Source: Phycomyces blakesleeanus NRRL 1555(-) | Taxonomy: Eukaryota; Mucoromycota; Mucoromycetes; Mucorales; Phycomycetaceae | Direction: 5' to 3' | NCBI RefSeq assembly: GCF_001638985.1 | Contig: NW_017265140.1 | Coordinates: 1,612,001-1,676,000, forward strand | DNA length: 64,000 nucleotides | Shown here: positions 59,359-64,000 of the stretch, piece after piece | Position numbering within the stretch: position 1 is the first letter of the stretch | Layout of the letters: the number at the start of each line of letters is the position of its first letter | The notes under the pieces: model-generated | Databases searched by the model: none | Seen by the model: the letters and a program-made list of their open reading frames with translations, nothing else | Told to the model about the DNA's origin: nothing | Made by a program: the position numbers and the translations under genes

Positions 59359-59673
59359 TAAAAATTACAATTATGTTTTATAATAATATATTTTGATAAA
59401 GAGAAAAAAATGTAAAAAAAAAACATTAAGATTCCAAAAGAAACAACAAAAGTAAAAGCTGTCACTGCTTCTACACATTCTTATAATTTAAAGCTCCTTG
59501 CAACATAAAAAAGATATCTCCTTATTTTATCCTATGGAGAGTTTTAATTAGTATTTAATTTAGTCTTGTGGCTTTCTAACTTTAATGACAGACAGTGACT
59601 TTTGCATCCCACACATGGCATTTTTTTTTCAACAAATAATCCCTTCCCTCTTTCTTAAAAACAAATTTCAATT

Positions 59674-61857
59674 ATGTCTAACAACAATATAAACAACACT
59701 ATTTATGATATTTCTACCATTCAACAAGTTTTGATCAACTCGCCTTTGGAAGGAATCAAGATGCTTCCTTTGAATTTGGCAATATTAGTAAAAGCTAGTG
59801 AATGGGAAAAGTGTCTGGAGCGAATCAATGTCTTATGCTCAACAAAATGGAATAAAAAGCATAAATATTCTGGAAAAGGTTTAGTTTTTGGAGAAACTAA
59901 AAAATGACACCGTGCTGGCCAATATATAACAAACCGCCAATTACATCTTGCCCAGAAAGATACAAAGACATGCTCTTATACAGCTGCCTTAAAAATCATA
60001 CAGCATCTCGACAACCCCAATGTTGTTACATTTTGCCAAACAAGAGCACAAGTAAACCATGTTCCTGGAGACTGGGACGAAGTCAGAACTCTTTCTTTGC
60101 CTTCTGAAGCCATAAAGATTATTGAAGATCAGTTGAAAAGTGGCAGCAGCTATAGAAGTACAAGAATTTCAGTTCTTAGACAGATTGATAGTTGGGGAGT
60201 TGGCATCAGAAAGCCTAATTATGAAGAAATTTACAACAGAATGAGAAAGGTTTGTCAATGAATATAACAGAACTTTCGTATTAAATTAATATTTATATAT
60301 CAAATAAATACTCGTATATAAAATAGATGACTACTTTGTTATATATGTTTGCTTCTGATGAAAATGCATCTATTTCCATCTGGTTAAATGTAAAGCTAGC
60401 AGAACAAAACTATTGCATTTTTGAAATCAATCTTTCTGTTTATAATGACGGTAAAAAACAATTTGCCTTTGGATTTCAATCACCAATACAAGTTTCAATC
60501 ATGAGAATTTCTCAATCTTTTTGTCTCAATGCCACCCATTCTATTTCGTCCAGAAGCGACGAAGTATTATATACTTTGGTCACTCACTATCCTCAAACAG
60601 AAAAGGGATTCCCTGTTGCATACATGGTGACAAACAACTAGACAGCCATACCCATCAAACTTTGGCTTGACCACCTTCGCATCAAGAGCAGCTTTGTACC
60701 AATGAATATCACTATTGACTGTAGCATTATGGAGGTTAATGCAATCAAAGAAGCATTATCTCATGCTACAATTCACTACTGTGATGTTCATGTTCTTTGC
60801 ACTTGGTAGCACAACCTTGACAGCAAGATTAAGCTTAATGCCTCTTATATATCAGAACAACTTGAGAATTATAAGACTGCACTGAAGAACTACCTGAGAC
60901 ACATTCTCATCGAGTCCAACGAAGATGTGTTCCTAAGAGCAATTGAAGATTTTAAACTAATGGTTCAGGATCAACCTCAGTTTTTGAAATATTTTGAGAA
61001 GAAATGGACCAAGAACAAAGAATTGTTGCCAAGATGGGGGCGCCCGTACATTAGCCAACAACATCAGAGATATGTGACAAACAACTATGTAGAATCATGA
61101 CACAATCAACTCAAGACAATCTACTTTGGTTGTGCACGCATCAGAAGATTGGATCGACTGATTTTTATCTTGAAAAATGATGTGGAGTTCTATTTTGAAT
61201 AAGAGGTTTGAGCGTATTTACTTCAACAATGGTAAGATGGGTCCTGTTGATAATGAGTTAGCAAGAAATTTTTTTGTTGCTTCAAAAATCCAAAATGACA
61301 TGCTCCCTTCCATGATTCTCAACCCTTTGGGTGAGACTGGTAACAGCATGGATGATTATAATGGTGAGTGGCAAATAAGATCTTTTGTAACAGAAGATAA
61401 GTGGTATACCGTCAATATATCAAATGACTTGATACAAAGCTGCACTTGCCTGAACTTTCTGACCCGCCAGATCCCATGCAAGCATTCACATTTGTTGAAG
61501 CATTACTGTGGGGCAAAATTCAGTTTCATCGAGCAACGAGAGATAGCAGGAGTGATATTGAACCAACAAGGCACTGTAAATGCAAACGAGAACGAAGTTG
61601 AGGAAGAAGTAGAGGAGGAATTAGAGAGTGAAGGTACTGCTGAAGATAGAGATGTATATGTCTTTGACGAAATTACAGCCTATTCTGCAACGATGCATCA
61701 CGGCTTTGAAGATCTTCAAACTTTGAAGATAATTCCTGGCTTAGATCAAACAAAGGCAGATCTTATAAAAAGAGCACTCGCAGATGCTGTGAGGTTGATG
61801 GATGAATATAGAAGTGAGAACCCTTCATATTTTAGAAACTTGAATACTCAGAGATAA
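59674..61857 (+). pseudogene. SWIM-type MULE transposase relic
   Basis: N terminus MSNNNINNT, then VNHVPGDWDEVRTLSL..IKIIEDQLKSGSSYRSTR, typical of MULE N-terminal regions. After an intron (about 60251-60326) the catalytic part reads SFCLNATHSISSRS (Asn where the first catalytic Asp is expected), TIDCSIMEVNAIKEAL and HYCDVHVLCTW. The C terminus has a SWIM zinc finger (CTCLNFLTRQIPCKHSH) and an acidic tail ending FRNLNTQR. In-frame stops at about 59905, 60639, 60808 and 61098, and a frame change near 61170, show it is dead. It lacks an OTU domain and is a different lineage from the MULE at 27272. Confidence 0.83.
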
Positions 61858-62092
61858 TAATAAAAATAATAAATATATATTATTAAAAGATCTTAAAAGT
61901 ACAAGAAAAAATATTTCTGATTGATATAAACAAATACAACTTTAATTGAATTTACCAAAAGTAAAACCTGTCACTACCTCAACGGATTTTCAAAATTCAA
62001 ACTCTCCATAAGATAAAATAAGAAGATACTAAAAAAGTAGACTCCCCAAGTAATTTAAACTCGGCGCATAAGGAAATAAGTAGGTACACAAA

Positions 62093-62270
62093 TATTCGCA
62101 GAGTAATTTGAATAAAAAGATATTCAAACATAAATATATAGAACACAAAAAAATAATTGGTTTTTAGCTTAAGAACATTGTTATGATTTTGAAAACTCAT
62201 AGAGATATGATCCCTATCGGTAGTTTAAATCTGATCTTAAAAACCCTGTAAACCTTCATTCAGCCATTCT
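62093..62270. repeat. Dispersed repeat shared with 33810-33975
   Basis: Strong similarity over about 170 bases, including TTGGTTTTTAGCTTAAGAACATTG and ATCGGTAGTTTAAATC. Its position after the SWIM-type MULE suggests the element's 3' arm. Confidence 0.7.
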
Positions 62271-64000
62271 TTTCATAGTCAAAGAAAATCGGAACAAATG
62301 TCATGTTTAACATTTCTGGTGTCTTTTTGCTCAACTCCTTTGTTTCTAGTATTTTCAATGTAAATATAAATTAAATATATATTGATTTGCAAAAATTACT
62401 GAAAAGTATACTATCAAAACTATATAATTAATATATTGTCCATGTTTTTTTCATAAGCTGTTGAATACTAGCAAAAACCCCCCATTATTTTCATTTTTTA
62501 GTCTTTTTTTTCTATGCAGCAATCCTCAAAATAATACAGTATCAAGAAGCTTGTAGAAGAAGTAGCCAAAAATATATAATGCAATCACATGGCTATCCAC
62601 CTAGAATTATTCTATTATTCTTTTTCAATAAACTTTAAATGGAGCCAAAACAATCCAATAATTAAGGAATATCAAATTTACGAGAGTATGTTACAGATTG
62701 AGAACAATAAAGAGGCTTTTGTAATTGAATATATTTGAACAGAAAGTAGTGTATAGGTACCTATACTCTAGTGTCAAAGATATGTGTAACTATAGTAAGG
62801 GGCACTGCAAAAATCATTGGGAATTATTATAATAATAGGTCTTGATTATTGGGATATTTTGTCACATAAAAATGAATTACTCATAAATATTAAAGAAATC
62901 ATAGTTGATAAGTTATTGAATAAAGTGTCAAAAATAATTGAATATTATGTTATTCCAAAAATAAAAACAGAGAGTTTAGATATAATGTCTGTGTATCAAC
63001 TGTTCTTGGGGATCAATTATATAGACTATTCCAAATGCAGAACAATGTATTATCTATCACTGATTACACCTGTAATTTGATGTAGGCCTTGTTTTTGTAA
63101 TAGCAGGCATAATAACAGGACACTTCTTTAATGTTTATTGACTAAATGAATCAAAGAAAAAATTCTCATAGGTGCAAATGCTAAGCACGAGTTACTCAAT
63201 TGAATATTGTTTTGTTTTGAAAAATGGTTTTTTATTTGTTTTTATTTTGGATAAAAAAAGCCTTTTTTTTTTGCAATAATAAGAATTCTATATAGTATTA
63301 CTATTAAATACACTAATCTGTTATATTGTACTTCTTATAAATTTTGTTTCAGAATTTTTTGAATTAATAAACTCGGATAGTGAGTATATATGCTTACTGA
63401 AGCTATTTGATTAAAGGGAGTAGAAAGATACTTACATACTGTTAGAATAATTTGTTAATAATGGAATAAAACACAGATTTATATTATCGAAAGCTACAAG
63501 CCAATGTGTCATTCAAGTATATATTATAAAGAAAGGAATATAAAACATATATATACATATTTACTAAAGGAACATATCTTATCCTTGAGTACCAGTCATA
63601 TAAGAATGTGAAGAACCATTTCAACTATAAAAAAGGAGAGTGAGAATGCTGATATAAAAAAACAAAACAAAATAAAAACAACACAATAATAAAATGAATA
63701 ACACGTACCCTTATATTCTTTAAATGATTTGTTTTTACTGACCATATGTAAATCAAGGGTGAGCTATATTTAAAGTAGATGTTAGATATTGTTTTTAATA
63801 CTGGGAAGAAGATGTTGATATAGATATATACGTACATGCCACCAATATGTTTTTGTGTTTTTTTTTGTCTGCACTGGTTATATCAGAGAAATATATGTAA
63901 TGGCTATTTAAAGTAATTTATAGTTAGTAAAATAATGATATATTTAATAGTAAAGTACCTCTTGTATAATGAAAGACACCTGCATCATATGTATATATTA
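62271..64000. other. AT-rich DNA, nothing recognised
   Basis: No supported gene or element. An 87-residue frame (62817-63080) has no recognisable motif and the AT-driven composition of chance frames. CACTGCAAAAA at 62804 resembles a Plavaka terminus but no partner end is visible. Confidence 0.5.

Noticed and set aside
62804..62814. CACTGCAAAAA resembling a Plavaka terminus
   Set aside because: Eleven bases only, no inverted partner or duplication visible before the window ends.
62817..63080. 87-residue open frame
   Set aside because: No motif, AT-driven Ile/Lys/Tyr composition, no relative in the window.

Overview
The window is eukaryotic, AT-rich and almost entirely made of transposable elements. 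I see short GT..AG introns, one intron-free tRNA gene and no convincing host protein gene. The mix (CACTA/Plavaka-type DNA transposons, MULEs, a Merlin/IS1595-like relic, a tRNA-targeted LINE and solo LTRs, with introns mostly of 50-70 bases) points to a fungus, most likely an early-diverging filamentous one (Mucoromycota). The taxonomic call is inference from element types; no host marker gene is present.

Region 1 (1-6351): a CACTA element, copy I (656-6010), flanked by a 3-bp ATA duplication and carrying a solo LTR (1458-2088). Region 2 (6352-26951): a tRNA-Ala(AGC) gene on the minus strand followed by three head-to-tail copies of one LINE (A, B, C). Each copy is separated from the next by a 14-15 base fragment of the tRNA 5' end, the expected target-site duplication. 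Decay increases away from the tRNA: A is broken only by a solo LTR, B has a stop and a frameshift plus an intact-looking Plavaka element (16460-23216) in its 3' UTR, and C has several stops, a solo LTR and a missing 3' end. Region 3 (26952-34062): a MULE (27272-31984, 9-bp duplication) encoding a transposase joined to an OTU-like cysteine peptidase domain, then a Merlin-like pseudogene.

Region 4 (34066-58237): a nested set. CACTA copy II runs from 34066 to 58237 with a TAT duplication. It is interrupted by a Plavaka insertion (38467-53145, TTG duplication) and by CACTA copy III (53327-58052, ATG duplication). The Plavaka insertion holds two nearly identical copies separated by a 31-bp minisatellite, an inverted Plavaka end and a 100-N assembly gap; part of that arrangement may be an assembly artefact. 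Region 5 (58241-64000): a decayed second MULE type, a fragment of a third copy, and AT-rich DNA without recognisable genes.

Both DNA-transposon families encode two proteins: a multi-exon transposase and a second protein on the opposite strand. The second proteins of the two Plavaka lineages are related to each other, which suggests a conserved accessory function. The LINE has two ORFs overlapping by ATGA in all three copies, which suggests coupled translation. The best candidates for undescribed biology are the tRNA-Ala-targeted LINE array, the Plavaka accessory protein and the OTU-MULE.
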